Shown one piece after another: positions 1-7,927 of a DNA stretch of 64,000 nucleotides. The notes beneath the pieces are model-generated. The model was given only the letters and a program-made list of their open reading frames with translations, had not been told where the DNA came from and searched no databases. Position numbers and translations under genes: made by a program. Each line of letters begins with the position of its first letter. The first letter of the stretch is position 1. This DNA comes from Sphingomonas sp. NFR15 (GTDB lineage Bacteria; Pseudomonadota; Alphaproteobacteria; Sphingomonadales; Sphingomonadaceae): contig NZ_FMWX01000004.1 in NCBI RefSeq assembly GCF_900103265.1, positions 186,001 through 250,000 of the forward strand, in the 5' to 3' direction.

Positions 1-1
1 G

Positions 2-511
2 TGGCATGCGGTGCCGTTCGGTCGCAACACCGCGAGCATGGGGTGGCACGGCAACGCCATCCTCGTCCGCAAGGGCGCGCAGGTGATCGACCATGAGACG
101 ATCCACCTCCCCGCGCTGGAACCGCGCGGTGCGGTTTCCGCCGATCTGCGCATCGGCGGCACCGCGATCCGCGTGGTGGGAATGCACCTCGATCTGTCCG
201 GGCTGTGGCGCAGGCGCCAGGCGCACACGATCATCGCGCACGTCGAATCCAGCACGCATCCGCTGCCGGCGGTGTTGATGGGCGATCTCAACGAATGGAC
301 GCCGAACGGCGGCTGCCTCCGCGATTTCTGCGCGCATTATCCGAGTGCACCGACCGGCCCGAGCTTCCACGCCCGCCGCCCGGTCGGGCGGCTCGACCGG
401 ATCATGGCGTCGCGTGCGCTGCGCGTCGTCGAGTGCGGCGTCCATTCCAGCGCGACCGCGCGGCGCGCATCGGACCATCTGCCGATCTGGGCGCTGCTCG
501 AACCGGCCTGA
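2..511 (+). CDS. Endonuclease/exonuclease/phosphatase family protein (5' truncated by window)
   Basis: This is the C-terminal part of an EEP-superfamily phosphohydrolase; its reading frame is open back to base 2, so the start lies before the window. The metal-binding GDLNEW motif is near residue 95 of the visible part, and the catalytic SDHLPIW motif is near the end, as in DNase I/exonuclease III-like enzymes. The substrate (DNA, phospholipid or sugar phosphate) cannot be told from this fragment. The gene is followed 49 bp later by lapA-like and pyrF on the same strand. Confidence 0.8.
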   Translation, partial: WHAVPFGRNTASMGWHGNAILVRKGAQVIDHETIHLPALEPRGAVSADLRIGGTAIRVVGMHLDLSGLWRRRQAHTIIAHVESSTHPLPAVLMGDLNEWTPNGGCLRDFCAHYPSAPTGPSFHARRPVGRLDRIMASRALRVVECGVHSSATARRASDHLPIWALLEPA

Positions 512-560
512 TCGCGCGGGCGGACTGGCGCCGCGCGTCAAAGCGGGTTAACCGTTACGC

Positions 561-890
561 ATGCAGTTCCTCAAGACACTGTTCTGGTGCCTCCTCGCGT
601 TCGTCGCGGCGATGTTCACGCGCAACAACTGGACGACGGTGCCGGTCAACCTGTGGGGCGGGCTGATCGCCGAGATCAACCTGCCGCTGCTGCTGCTCAT
701 CACCTTCCTCGTCGGTCTGGTGCCGATGCTCGGCGTGTACCACGCGGCGCGCTGGCGGATGCGCGCGCGCCTCGCCACCGCCGAACGCACGATCGCCACG
801 CTGCGCGAGGTAATCGCCGCGCCCGCCCCCGGCACCGCGGTCGAGACGGCGCCGCTCGCGATCACCGCCGAGCCGGAAACCCGCATATGA
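561..890 (+). CDS. LapA-domain (DUF1049) inner-membrane protein
   Basis: This small protein of 109 residues has two hydrophobic segments (about residues 4-20 and 33-55) followed by a short charged cytoplasmic helix. That matches the LapA/DUF1049 family, which in enterobacteria works with LapB in controlling lipopolysaccharide assembly. Its stop codon overlaps the pyrF start in an ATGA arrangement, so the two are probably translationally coupled. Family assignment rests on topology and on the FVAAMFTRNN/NLWGG pattern. A role in LPS control here is inferred, and no lapB is visible nearby. Confidence 0.7.
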   Translation: MQFLKTLFWCLLAFVAAMFTRNNWTTVPVNLWGGLIAEINLPLLLLITFLVGLVPMLGVYHAARWRMRARLATAERTIATLREVIAAPAPGTAVETAPLAITAEPETRI

Positions 891-1561
891 CCAACCGTAT
901 CTTCGTCGCGCTCGACACGCCCGACATGGCGCGCGCCCGCGCGATCGCGCAGCGGGTCCGCCATCATGTCGGCGGCATCAAGCTCGGCCTCGAATTCTTC
1001 ATGGCGAACGGCCGGCACGGCGTCACCGAGATGCACGAACTCGGCCTGCCGATCTTCCTCGATCTCAAGCTGCACGACATCCCCAACACCGTCGCCAAGG
1101 CGATCCAGGCGCTGCGCGGACTCGATCCAGCGATCCTCACCGTGCATGCCTCGGGCGGGCGGGCGATGCTGGAAGACGCCAAGGCCGCCGCGCCGCTCGG
1201 CACCAAAGTCGTCGCGGTGACGACCCTGACCAGCCTCGACGCGAACGATCTGAGGGCGATCGGCTGCGCGAACGCCCCGCGCGAACAGGTGCTGCGGCTC
1301 ACCGAACTCGCCCGGGAATCAGGCGTCGATGGCATCGTCTGTTCGGGTGAGGAGGTCGCGGCCGCGCACAAGCTTTGGTCGAAGGGCTTCTTCGTCGTGC
1401 CGGGCGTGCGCCCGGCGGACGGCGACATTGGCGACCAGAAGCGCGTGGTAACGCCGCGCGCCGCGATCGATGCCGGCGCATCCATCCTGGTGATCGGCCG
1501 CCCGATCACCGGCGCGAGCGACCCCGATGCGGCGGCACGCGCGATCGGCGCGACACTGTGA
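887..1561 (+). CDS. pyrF: Orotidine-5'-phosphate decarboxylase
   Basis: It decarboxylates OMP to UMP, the last step of de novo pyrimidine synthesis, in the cytosol. The 224-residue protein shows the (beta/alpha)8 start FVALDTPD, the catalytic motif FLDLKLHDIPNT with its D-x-K-x-x-D core near residues 60-70, and the phosphate-binding end VPGVRP...VIGRPIT. The ATG at 887 is chosen because it gives the canonical N-terminus and overlaps the upstream stop by 4 nt. Two other pyrimidine genes, pyrB and a degenerate pyrC, lie 48 kb away. Confidence 0.96.
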   Translation: MTNRIFVALDTPDMARARAIAQRVRHHVGGIKLGLEFFMANGRHGVTEMHELGLPIFLDLKLHDIPNTVAKAIQALRGLDPAILTVHASGGRAMLEDAKAAAPLGTKVVAVTTLTSLDANDLRAIGCANAPREQVLRLTELARESGVDGIVCSGEEVAAAHKLWSKGFFVVPGVRPADGDIGDQKRVVTPRAAIDAGASILVIGRPITGASDPDAAARAIGATL

Positions 1562-1608
1562 CCGCGCGGCGCCGCAGCCGGCCGAACTGAGCCGTGTTCG
1601 ATTCGACG

Positions 1609-2115
1609 ATGCCTGATCCCGTCATCCGCACCGCTGTGCCCGCCGATCTGCCGAACCTCCATCCGGTCATCGAGCGCGCCTATCGGGGCGATGCGGCGCG
1701 CGCCGGCTGGACGCACGAGGCCGATCTGCTCGACGGCGCGCGTATAGACCGCGCGGCGCTGGCGGCGATCGTCGCCGATCCCGCCGCCCGGCTGCTCGTC
1801 GCGGTGGATGGCGGGGAGCCGATCGGCTGCGTGCAGGTGAGCGACCACGGCGGCGCCACCGCCTATCTCGGGCTGCTGTGCATCGAACCGCTGCGGCAAG
1901 CGGCCGGCCTCGGCCGGCGGCTGATCGCCGCCGCCGAGACCACCGCGCGCGACACCTTCGGCGCGCACCGGATCGAGATGACCGTGATCGAGAACCGCAC
2001 CGAGCTGATCGCCTATTACGAACGTCGCGGCTATGCGCGAACCGGCGAGCGCCGCGACTTCCCGATCGCGGTGCAGCCGCCGCTGTTCATGACGGTCCTC
2101 GCCAAGCCGCTATAG
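1609..2115 (+). CDS. GNAT family N-acetyltransferase
   Basis: This 168-residue acetyl-CoA-dependent acyltransferase begins MPDPVIRTAVPADL. It has a central beta-strand (YLGLLCIEP), a pyrophosphate-binding loop (RQAAGLGRRL, motif A) and the late V-I-E-N-R-T...YYERRGYARTG motif typical of GNAT folds. A GTG 15 bp upstream is in frame, but the ATG is preferred. The substrate is unknown. It ends 8 bp before the convergent GST gene, leaving no room for a terminator. Confidence 0.85.
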   Translation: MPDPVIRTAVPADLPNLHPVIERAYRGDAARAGWTHEADLLDGARIDRAALAAIVADPAARLLVAVDGGEPIGCVQVSDHGGATAYLGLLCIEPLRQAAGLGRRLIAAAETTARDTFGAHRIEMTVIENRTELIAYYERRGYARTGERRDFPIAVQPPLFMTVLAKPL

Positions 2116-2123
2116 GCGGGCGG

Positions 2124-2837
2124 CTACGGTCGCGCCGGAATCGTCAGCCCGCGCTGCACCGCCGGCCGCGCCAACCCGCGATCCAGCCATGCCTTGACGT
2201 TGGCGAACCGGTCGAACCCGACGAGATCGCCCGCTTCGTAGAAGTTGACCAGCCCGCGCACCCAGCCGAGCGTCGCGATGTCGGCGATCGTATAATCGTC
2301 GCCCATGAACCAATCGCGCCCGTCGAGCACCCGGTCCATCACGCCGAGCAGCCGCTTCGCTTCGGCCACGTAGCGGTCGCGCGGACGTTTGTCCTCGATG
2401 TCCTTGCCGGCGAACTTCACGAAATAGCCGACCTGCCCGAACATCGGGCCGACCCCGCCCATCTGGAACATCAGCCACTGGATCGTCTGATAGCGTCGCG
2501 CCGGATCGGCGGGGAGGAACTTGCCAGTCTTCTCCGCCAGATACAGCAGAATGGCGCCGCTTTCGAACAGCGCGAGCGGCGTGCCGCCGGGGCCGTCGGG
2601 ATCGAGGATCGCGGGGATCTTGCCGTTCGGATTGAGCGATTCGAACGCCGCCGAATGCTGCTCGTCCGCGCCGAAGTCGATCGCGTGCGCCTCGTAGGGC
2701 AATTGCGTTTCCTCCAGCATGATCGCGACCTTCACGCCGTTGGGCGTGGGCAACGAATAGAGTTGCAGTCGGTCGGGATGCTGCGCGGGCCAGCGCGCGG
2801 TGATCGGGAAATCGGCGAGCGGAGTTGGGTTGGACAT
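2124..2837 (-). CDS. Glutathione S-transferase, YghU/YfcG-type disulfide-bond oxidoreductase
   Basis: This 237-residue GST has an N-terminal thioredoxin-like domain with LYSLPTPNGVK (the PTPNG loop of nucleophilic GSTs lacking Tyr/Ser) and a GSH-binding ESGAILLYLAEK. The C-terminal helical domain carries DYTIADIATLGWV, the N-capping box. YghU and YfcG relatives reduce small disulfides or peroxides with glutathione. The ATG at 2837 was chosen because AGGAGG lies just upstream; an in-frame start further upstream would add 27 non-conserved residues. Confidence 0.88.
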   Translation of the reverse strand: MSNPTPLADFPITARWPAQHPDRLQLYSLPTPNGVKVAIMLEETQLPYEAHAIDFGADEQHSAAFESLNPNGKIPAILDPDGPGGTPLALFESGAILLYLAEKTGKFLPADPARRYQTIQWLMFQMGGVGPMFGQVGYFVKFAGKDIEDKRPRDRYVAEAKRLLGVMDRVLDGRDWFMGDDYTIADIATLGWVRGLVNFYEAGDLVGFDRFANVKAWLDRGLARPAVQRGLTIPARP

Positions 2838-2946
2838 CGGCGAACCTCCTTGTTCCCGCCCATATAGGGCAATCGGCACGCCGCCACAGCGCGCACATGC
2901 GAAACGGTCTGTTCCCAAGTGGTGACCGCACCGCTATGGCGCCCCG

Positions 2947-4122
2947 ATGCAGGCGACAGACCTCCGCGTTGCGCTTTTCAGCGGCAATTATAATTACACC
3001 AGGGACGGCGCCAATCAGACGCTGAACCTGCTCGTCGGCTATTTGCTCAAACAGGGCGCGGCGGTGCGCGTCTATTCGCCGGTCAGCCGCAAGCCGGCCT
3101 TCCCTCCCGTCGGCGATCTCGTCGGCACGCGTTCGGTCAAGATGCCCGGCGGCCGCGCCGAGTACAAGCTCGGGCTGGCGATCGACGCGCGGGTTCGCGC
3201 CGATCTGGATGCGTTCGCGCCCAATCTCGTCCACGTCTCGGCGCCGGATTTCCTCAACCATTCGGCGGTCCGCTACGCGCGTGAGAAGGGCATCCCGGTG
3301 GTCGCTTCGTACCACACGCGGTTCGAGACCTATGTCAAATATTACGGCATCGGCTTCGTCGCGCCGCTGATCGTCAAGCTGCAGCGCAAATTCTACCAGA
3401 GCGTCGATGAGGTGCTCGCGCCGAGCCAGATGATGGGCGAGATCCTGCGCGAATGGGGCGTGACCACGCCGGTGACGCGCTGGTCGCGCGGGGTGAACCA
3501 CGATCGTTTCAACCCGTCGCGGCGCAGCCTCGAATGGCGGCGCTCGCTCGGGATCGGCGACGACGAGATCGCGGTCGGCTTTCTCGGCCGGCTGGTGAAG
3601 GAAAAGGGGCTCGACGTGTTCGCCAAGGCGATGCACGCGCTCGACGCGCGCGGCGTGCCGCACCGGACGCTCGTGGTCGGCGAAGGTCCGGCGCGCGACT
3701 GGTTCGCCAAGGAAATCCCCGATGCGGTGTTCGCCGGGTACGTGACCGGCGACGATCTCGGCCGCGCGGTCGCCTCGATGGACGTGTTCTTCAACCCGAG
3801 CGTGACAGAGACCTTCGGCAACGTCACGCTCGAGGCGATGGCGGCGGGCGTGCCGGTGGTGGCCGCGCGCGCGAGCGGCGCGGTCGGGCTGCTCGAAGAA
3901 GGCGTGACCGGGCTGATCGTCCCGCCGACCGACATCGAAGGCTATGCCGACGCGCTCCAGCGCTTCTGCGAGGACGAGGCGTTTCGGCTCGGTGCCGGGC
4001 GCGCTGGGGTGGCCGAGGCAGCCGGGTATAAATGGGAGCGGATCAACCAGGTCGTGCTCGACACCTATCTGCGCGTGATCGAGCGGACGCGCGCGGCCGA
4101 ACCCGTGCTGGAACATTGTTGA
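2947..4122 (+). CDS. Glycosyltransferase family 4 (GT-B), mannosyltransferase-like
   Basis: This 391-residue GT-B enzyme has an N-terminal acceptor domain (NYTRDGANQTLN, HVSAPDFLN, SYHTRFETYVKYY). Its C-terminal nucleotide-sugar domain has FLGRLVKEKGLD and the E-x7-E motif region NPSVTETFGNVTLEAMAAGVPVV. The pattern resembles alpha-mannosyl/glucosyl-diacylglycerol transferases and GDP-mannose-dependent enzymes of GT4, so a glycolipid or exopolysaccharide role is likely but unproven. The DUF938 gene follows after only 4 bp, suggesting cotranscription. Confidence 0.88.
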   Translation: MQATDLRVALFSGNYNYTRDGANQTLNLLVGYLLKQGAAVRVYSPVSRKPAFPPVGDLVGTRSVKMPGGRAEYKLGLAIDARVRADLDAFAPNLVHVSAPDFLNHSAVRYAREKGIPVVASYHTRFETYVKYYGIGFVAPLIVKLQRKFYQSVDEVLAPSQMMGEILREWGVTTPVTRWSRGVNHDRFNPSRRSLEWRRSLGIGDDEIAVGFLGRLVKEKGLDVFAKAMHALDARGVPHRTLVVGEGPARDWFAKEIPDAVFAGYVTGDDLGRAVASMDVFFNPSVTETFGNVTLEAMAAGVPVVAARASGAVGLLEEGVTGLIVPPTDIEGYADALQRFCEDEAFRLGAGRAGVAEAAGYKWERINQVVLDTYLRVIERTRAAEPVLEHC

Positions 4123-4126
4123 CCGA

Positions 4127-4729
4127 ATGACCGATGCCCGCCTGAGCAGCCCCGCCGCGCTCCGCAACCGAGACCCGATCCTCGCGGTGCTGCGGTCGGT
4201 TCTGCCCGCAACGGGCACCGTGCTGGAGATCGCGAGCGGATCGGGTGAGCATATCGTGCATTTCGCACGGGCGCTGCCGATACTGACGTGGCAGCCGAGC
4301 GATCCTTCGGAGGCTGCTCGCGGCTCGATCGCCGCCTGGCTGGCAGCGGAGGCACCAGCAAACGTCCTGCCGCCGCTCGACGTGGATGCGTCCGCGCACG
4401 ACTGGCCGGTCACGGCGGCGGATGCGGTGCTGGCGATCAACATGGTGCACATCAGCCCCTGGGCGGCGACGCTCGGGCTGCTCGCCGGCGCGGCACGCTT
4501 GCTGCCGCCGGGCGGGCCGCTGTTCCTATACGGGCCATACCGGCGCGGCGGCGAGCCGATGGCGCCAAGCAACATCGCGTTCGACGCCGATCTGAAGGCG
4601 CGCGATCCTGCTTGGGGCATCCGCGATCTCGACAGCGTGGCGGCCGCCGGCGACACGCTCGGGCTGAGCCTCGACCATGTGGTGGACATGCCCGCGAACA
4701 ACCTGTCGGTGGTGTTCACACGGCGGTGA
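4127..4729 (+). CDS. DUF938 protein, SAM-dependent methyltransferase fold
   Basis: The 200-residue product has a methyltransferase motif I, VLEIASGSGEHIVHFA, at about residues 31-46. An acidic LPPLDVD and the motif AINMVHISPWAA follow, then LFLYGPYRRGG and NIAFDADLKARDPAWGIRD, which are hallmarks of the DUF938 family. The substrate is unknown for the whole family. It is probably transcribed with the upstream glycosyltransferase. A palindromic repeat follows its stop and separates it from the convergent trxC. Confidence 0.85.
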   Translation: MTDARLSSPAALRNRDPILAVLRSVLPATGTVLEIASGSGEHIVHFARALPILTWQPSDPSEAARGSIAAWLAAEAPANVLPPLDVDASAHDWPVTAADAVLAINMVHISPWAATLGLLAGAARLLPPGGPLFLYGPYRRGGEPMAPSNIAFDADLKARDPAWGIRDLDSVAAAGDTLGLSLDHVVDMPANNLSVVFTRR

Positions 4730-4765
4730 CCTAGGCGCTAATCTCGTTCGGCGCGCCCTCCCTCC

Positions 4766-4842
4766 CCGTTCGTCCCGAGCGAAGTCGAGGGACGCGCCCC
4801 AAGCGTGGCGCTCCGTGTCTCGACTACGCTCGACACGAACGG
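4766..4842. repeat. Type A dispersed palindromic repeat (copy A1)
   Basis: The left arm CCGTTCGTCCCGAGCGAAG faces the right arm CTACGCTCGACACGAACGG across a spacer of about 40 bp, so the RNA could fold into a long stem on either strand. It fills the convergent gap between the DUF938 gene and trxC. Nine related elements occur in the window. Confidence 0.85.
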
Positions 4843-4866
4843 TTTGGGAGGAAGCGTCAGGTCAGA

Positions 4867-5301
4867 CTAGATCAGCCCGCGCGCCCACCCCACAATCGCG
4901 CTCGCCGGCATCGCGCCGGATTGGCGCGCCACCTCGCGGCCACCCTTGAACAGGATCATCGTCGGGATGGAGCGGATCGCGTAGCGCGCCGCGATCGCGC
5001 TTTCCGCCTCGGTATCGAGCTTGCCGAGCCGCATCCTCGGCTCCAGTTCGCGCGCGGCGGCGGCGAACGCCGGTGCCATCTGGCGGCAGGGGCCGCACCA
5101 TTCCGCCCAGAAATCGACCAGCAGCGGCAGGTCGCCCCGGCCGGCGTGCGCATCGAAATTGGCGGCGGTCAGCGTGAGCGGCGCGGCCTGGAACAAGGGC
5201 GCGTGGCAGCGGCCGCATGTGCCCCCCAGCCCCAGCTTTTCGACAGGCACGCGATTGGCGCTCGCGCAGGCGGGGCAGATGACGATCTTGCTTTCGCTCA
5301 T
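4867..5301 (-). CDS. trxC: Thioredoxin TrxC (zinc-ribbon thioredoxin 2)
   Basis: The 144-residue cytosolic disulfide reductase carries an N-terminal zinc ribbon, CPAC...CGRC (about residues 9-40), fused to a thioredoxin domain with the active site [11 protein letters not shown] near residue 74. The cis-proline loop SIPTMILF is also present. This is the TrxC architecture, used in oxidative stress in other proteobacteria. The ATG at 5301 gives the zinc ribbon directly at the N-terminus; the frame is open upstream but not conserved. It diverges from metA, so its promoter shares the 206-bp gap with the riboswitch. Confidence 0.93.
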   Translation of the reverse strand: MSESKIVICPACASANRVPVEKLGLGGTCGRCHAPLFQAAPLTLTAANFDAHAGRGDLPLLVDFWAEWCGPCRQMAPAFAAAARELEPRMRLGKLDTEAESAIAARYAIRSIPTMILFKGGREVARQSGAMPASAIVGWARGLI

Positions 5302-5362
5302 AAGCGTAAATGTAAGTCTCATAGGTGGATTGCCAAGCACCACGCGATTTCGTAAAGTCGTC

Positions 5363-5442
5363 GCCACATCAAGAGTTGGGGCGACGCCCGACGCCAACCT
5401 GCCTTCCGGGCAAGGTGGCACTTCCGCGAGGAAGGATGTGGC
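5363..5442 (+). promoter_or_regulatory. SAM-I-family (S-box-like) riboswitch upstream of metA
   Basis: A P1 stem is formed by GCCACATC (5363-5370) and GATGTGGC (5435-5442). Inside it lies the S-box-like order ATCAAGAG, then a P2 stem GTTGG/CCAAC (5375-5379 with 5394-5398) with an inner GGGC/GCCC stem. CCAACC (5394-5399), P3 TGCC/GGCA (5400-5403 with 5409-5412), AAGGTGGCA (5412-5420) and P4 CTTCC/GGAAG (5421-5425 with 5430-5434) follow. These positions parallel SAM-I (or the SAM-I/IV variant) rather than the alphaproteobacterial SAM-II fold. It ends 65 bp before the metA start, so control by SAM of a methionine gene is expected. The exact subclass is uncertain without a covariance-model search. 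Confidence 0.75.
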
Positions 5443-5507
5443 CGATCCGGCAACCAAACGGACCCAGCCACAGACCAGCGTCCGCTCCGTCAAAGGACCG
5501 AACGCCC

Positions 5508-6425
5508 GTGCCGATCAAGATCCCCGACGATTTGCCCGCCACCCGCACGCTCGAGGCCGAAGGCATCACCGTGATGCGCGAGGCCGATGCCGCGCGGCAG
5601 GACATCCGCCCGCTCAGGATCGGTCTGCTCAATCTGATGCCGAACAAGATCAGCACCGAAACGCAGCTCGCCCGGCTGATCGGCGCCTCGCCGCTCCAGA
5701 TCGAACTGACGCTTGTGCGGATGACCGACCATGTCGCGCGCAATACCTCGGCGGATCACATGGCCGCGTTCTATCGCCCCTGGTCCGATGTGCGCGACGA
5801 GCGGTTCGACGGCTTCATCATCACCGGCGCGCCTGTCGAGAAGCTGCCGTTCGAGGACGTGCGCTACTGGGGCGAAATGCGCCAGATTTTCGATTGGACC
5901 CAAAGTCACGTCCATAGCTGCCTGACGATCTGCTGGGCGGCGCAGGCGGCGGCCTATTACTTCCACGGCATCGGCAAGCATCCGCTGCCGGCGAAGGCGA
6001 GCGGCGTGTTCCCGCACCGCAATCTCGCCCCCGCCTCCCCCTATCTGCGCGGCTTCTCGGACGATTTCGCGGTGCCGGTGTCGCGCTGGACCGAGGTGCG
6101 GCGCGAAGACGTGCTGCGCGCGCCCGCGCTGCGCATCCTCGCCGAGAGCGCGGAGACCGGGCCGTGTCTGCTCGAAGATCCGGCGTGGCGGCGCCTCTAT
6201 ATGTTCAACCACCTCGAATATGACACCAACACGCTCGCGGACGAATATGCGCGCGATCAGGGGGCGGTGCCCGCGCATTATTTCCCCGATGACGACCCGA
6301 CGCGCGCGCCCGCGAACACGTGGCGCAGCCACGCGCATCTGCTGTTCGGCAACTGGATCAACGAGATTTACCAGACCACGCCGTTCGAACTGGCCGCGAT
6401 CAGCCCCGTGGCGCAGGCGGCGTAA
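5508..6425 (+). CDS. metA: Homoserine O-acyltransferase MetA (predicted acetyl-CoA type)
   Basis: It acylates homoserine, the first committed step of methionine synthesis. The 305-residue protein aligns without gaps to E. coli MetA over its first 111 residues. It has the catalytic cysteine in [10 protein letters not shown] and the His/Glu pair in FNHLEYD. Residue 111 is Glu (TGAPVE); Gly at this site in E. coli goes with succinyl-CoA and Glu in Bacillus with acetyl-CoA, so O-acetylhomoserine is the predicted product. The GTG at 5508 starts the canonical N-terminus; the open frame upstream runs through the riboswitch and is not coding. MetZ at 17.8 kb would use the product. Confidence 0.93.
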   Translation: MPIKIPDDLPATRTLEAEGITVMREADAARQDIRPLRIGLLNLMPNKISTETQLARLIGASPLQIELTLVRMTDHVARNTSADHMAAFYRPWSDVRDERFDGFIITGAPVEKLPFEDVRYWGEMRQIFDWTQSHVHSCLTICWAAQAAAYYFHGIGKHPLPAKASGVFPHRNLAPASPYLRGFSDDFAVPVSRWTEVRREDVLRAPALRILAESAETGPCLLEDPAWRRLYMFNHLEYDTNTLADEYARDQGAVPAHYFPDDDPTRAPANTWRSHAHLLFGNWINEIYQTTPFELAAISPVAQAA

Positions 6426-6442
6426 CCGCCCGCGCGCCCCAA

Positions 6443-6467
6443 CCGTTTATCCCGAGCGAAGTCGAGG
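6443..6467. repeat. Type A repeat, left half only (copy A2)
   Basis: CCGTTTATCCCGAGCGAAG matches the left arm of the type A palindrome, but no right arm follows, so this is a decayed or solo half. It lies in the convergent gap between metA and the NodT outer-membrane factor gene. Confidence 0.7.
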
Positions 6468-6493
6468 CGCCCGCCGCTCCTCACCCGGCCGGT

Positions 6494-7927
6494 CTATTTC
6501 TCGGTGGAGACGGGTGCCGCCGTGTCCGGCGTCCAGCCGCCGCCCAGCGCGAGGAACAGGCTCACCTCGGCATCGACCAGCGCCGCCTGCGCGCTCGCCA
6601 GCGAGGCTTCGGCGTTCGCCAGCGTCGCCTGCGCGCTCAGCGTGTCGAGGAACGTGCCCCGCCCGAACCGGGTGAGCCGATCGGCCTGCGACACGGCGCG
6701 CGCGGCGCTGTCGCGCGCGAGGGTGAGGTCGGCGACCTGATCGCGCGTGCGCGCATAAGCGGATAGCGCGGTTTCGGTCTGCCGCAGCCCCTCCAGCACG
6801 GTGCCGTCGAAGTTCGCGAGCGCCGCGTCCGCCTGCGCGCCCGCCACCGCGATCTGCGCGCGGACCAGCGTGCGGTTGGGGAAGGTCCAGCTTATCAGCG
6901 GGCCGAGCGAAAGATGGAACGCGCTGCCCACGCCGAGCGGCGACAGCGGCCCGGTGAACCCCGCCGACCCGCCAAGGCTTACCTGCGGATAGAGGTTCGC
7001 CGTGGCGACCCCGATCTGCGCGGTCGCCGCCGCGAGCGACCGTTCGGCACGGCGGATATCGGGGCGCCGGCGGATCAGCGCGGCACCATCCCCCACCGGC
7101 ACGACGCTGCGGACGAGCGGCAGCTTGCGGCAGCTTTCCACCGCGCGCGGATAATCGGCGGGCGCGCGGCCGAGCAAGGCGGCGAGTTCGAACAGCGACG
7201 CCTGCCGCGCCGCGACCAGCGCCGGCAATTGCGCCTGGCTCTGCTCGACCGCGGTCTGCGCGCGCGTCACGTCGAACGCGGTATAGCGCCCGCCCTGCTG
7301 GAGCCGCCGCGTCGCGGTGAAGGTCTGCTGCTGAATGCCGATCACGCGGTTGACGGCGGCGATACGGACGTTGGCGGTGCAGGTGGCGGCGTAGGCGCGC
7401 GTCACCGCGGCCGCGACGGTGACGCGAACCTCGTCGCGCGCCGCCGCGCTCGCCTCGGCATCGGCCTGCGCCGCCTCGATCGAGCGGCGAATGCGGCCGG
7501 CGAGATCGAGCGGATAGGACAGGCTGCCGCCAAGATCATAGCCGACCCGGCCCGGCAGGTCTGCGCCGGTGCCGCTCGGCCGCGACAGCGCGGCACCGCC
7601 GGAAAGCCCGGTCTGGAGAGTACGTTCGGACTCGGCCTCGCGCACGATCGCGCTGGCGGCGCGCAGATTGGCATCGGCGGCGCGCAGATCGGTGTTGGCG
7701 GCGAGCCCTTCGGTGACGAGGCTGTCGAGCACCGCGTCGTCGTAGAGCCGCCACCAGTGATCGGGCAGCGGCACCGCCGCGAACGCCTTGTCCTTAGCGC
7801 CGAGGAACGCGCCGTTGGCGGATGGAGACCGCGCGGCGGCGCCTTCGGGCAGGTGATAATCCGGCCCGGCGGTACAGGCCGACAGCACCGCCGCCAGCAC
7901 GGCGGTCGAAAGAACCCGCCGGCTCAT
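6494..7927 (-). CDS. NodT-family efflux outer-membrane lipoprotein (TolC-like)
   Basis: The 477-residue protein begins with a lipoprotein signal (MSRRVLSTAVLAAVLSACTAG, lipobox LSAC at residues 15-18). Two repeated OEP coiled-coil domains follow, with family patterns such as DHWWRLYDD, LRAADANLRAA and RRPDIRRAERSLAAATAQIG. It forms the outer-membrane channel of a tripartite efflux pump. It is the last gene of the operon, and its start overlaps the HlyD stop by 4 nt. Substrates are not identifiable, although the AaeAB-like partners point to aromatic acids. Confidence 0.92.
   Translation of the reverse strand: MSRRVLSTAVLAAVLSACTAGPDYHLPEGAAARSPSANGAFLGAKDKAFAAVPLPDHWWRLYDDAVLDSLVTEGLAANTDLRAADANLRAASAIVREAESERTLQTGLSGGAALSRPSGTGADLPGRVGYDLGGSLSYPLDLAGRIRRSIEAAQADAEASAAARDEVRVTVAAAVTRAYAATCTANVRIAAVNRVIGIQQQTFTATRRLQQGGRYTAFDVTRAQTAVEQSQAQLPALVAARQASLFELAALLGRAPADYPRAVESCRKLPLVRSVVPVGDGAALIRRRPDIRRAERSLAAATAQIGVATANLYPQVSLGGSAGFTGPLSPLGVGSAFHLSLGPLISWTFPNRTLVRAQIAVAGAQADAALANFDGTVLEGLRQTETALSAYARTRDQVADLTLARDSAARAVSQADRLTRFGRGTFLDTLSAQATLANAEASLASAQAALVDAEVSLFLALGGGWTPDTAAPVSTEK

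Noticed and set aside
2110..4719. Very long minus-strand frame opposite the glycosyltransferase and DUF938 genes
   Set aside because: Its composition is that of an antisense shadow, and it overlaps four well-supported genes with clear motifs.
4766..4842. Type A palindromes as insertion-sequence ends
   Set aside because: No transposase frame lies between arms, spacers are 9-60 bp, and no target-site duplications are evident; a REP-like element is a better description.
5320..5362. SAM-II riboswitch in front of metA
   Set aside because: GGTGG...CCAC and a following TCGTAAAG were considered, but the SAM-II pseudoknot and CTAAA segment are absent, while the SAM-I-like fold further downstream pairs well.
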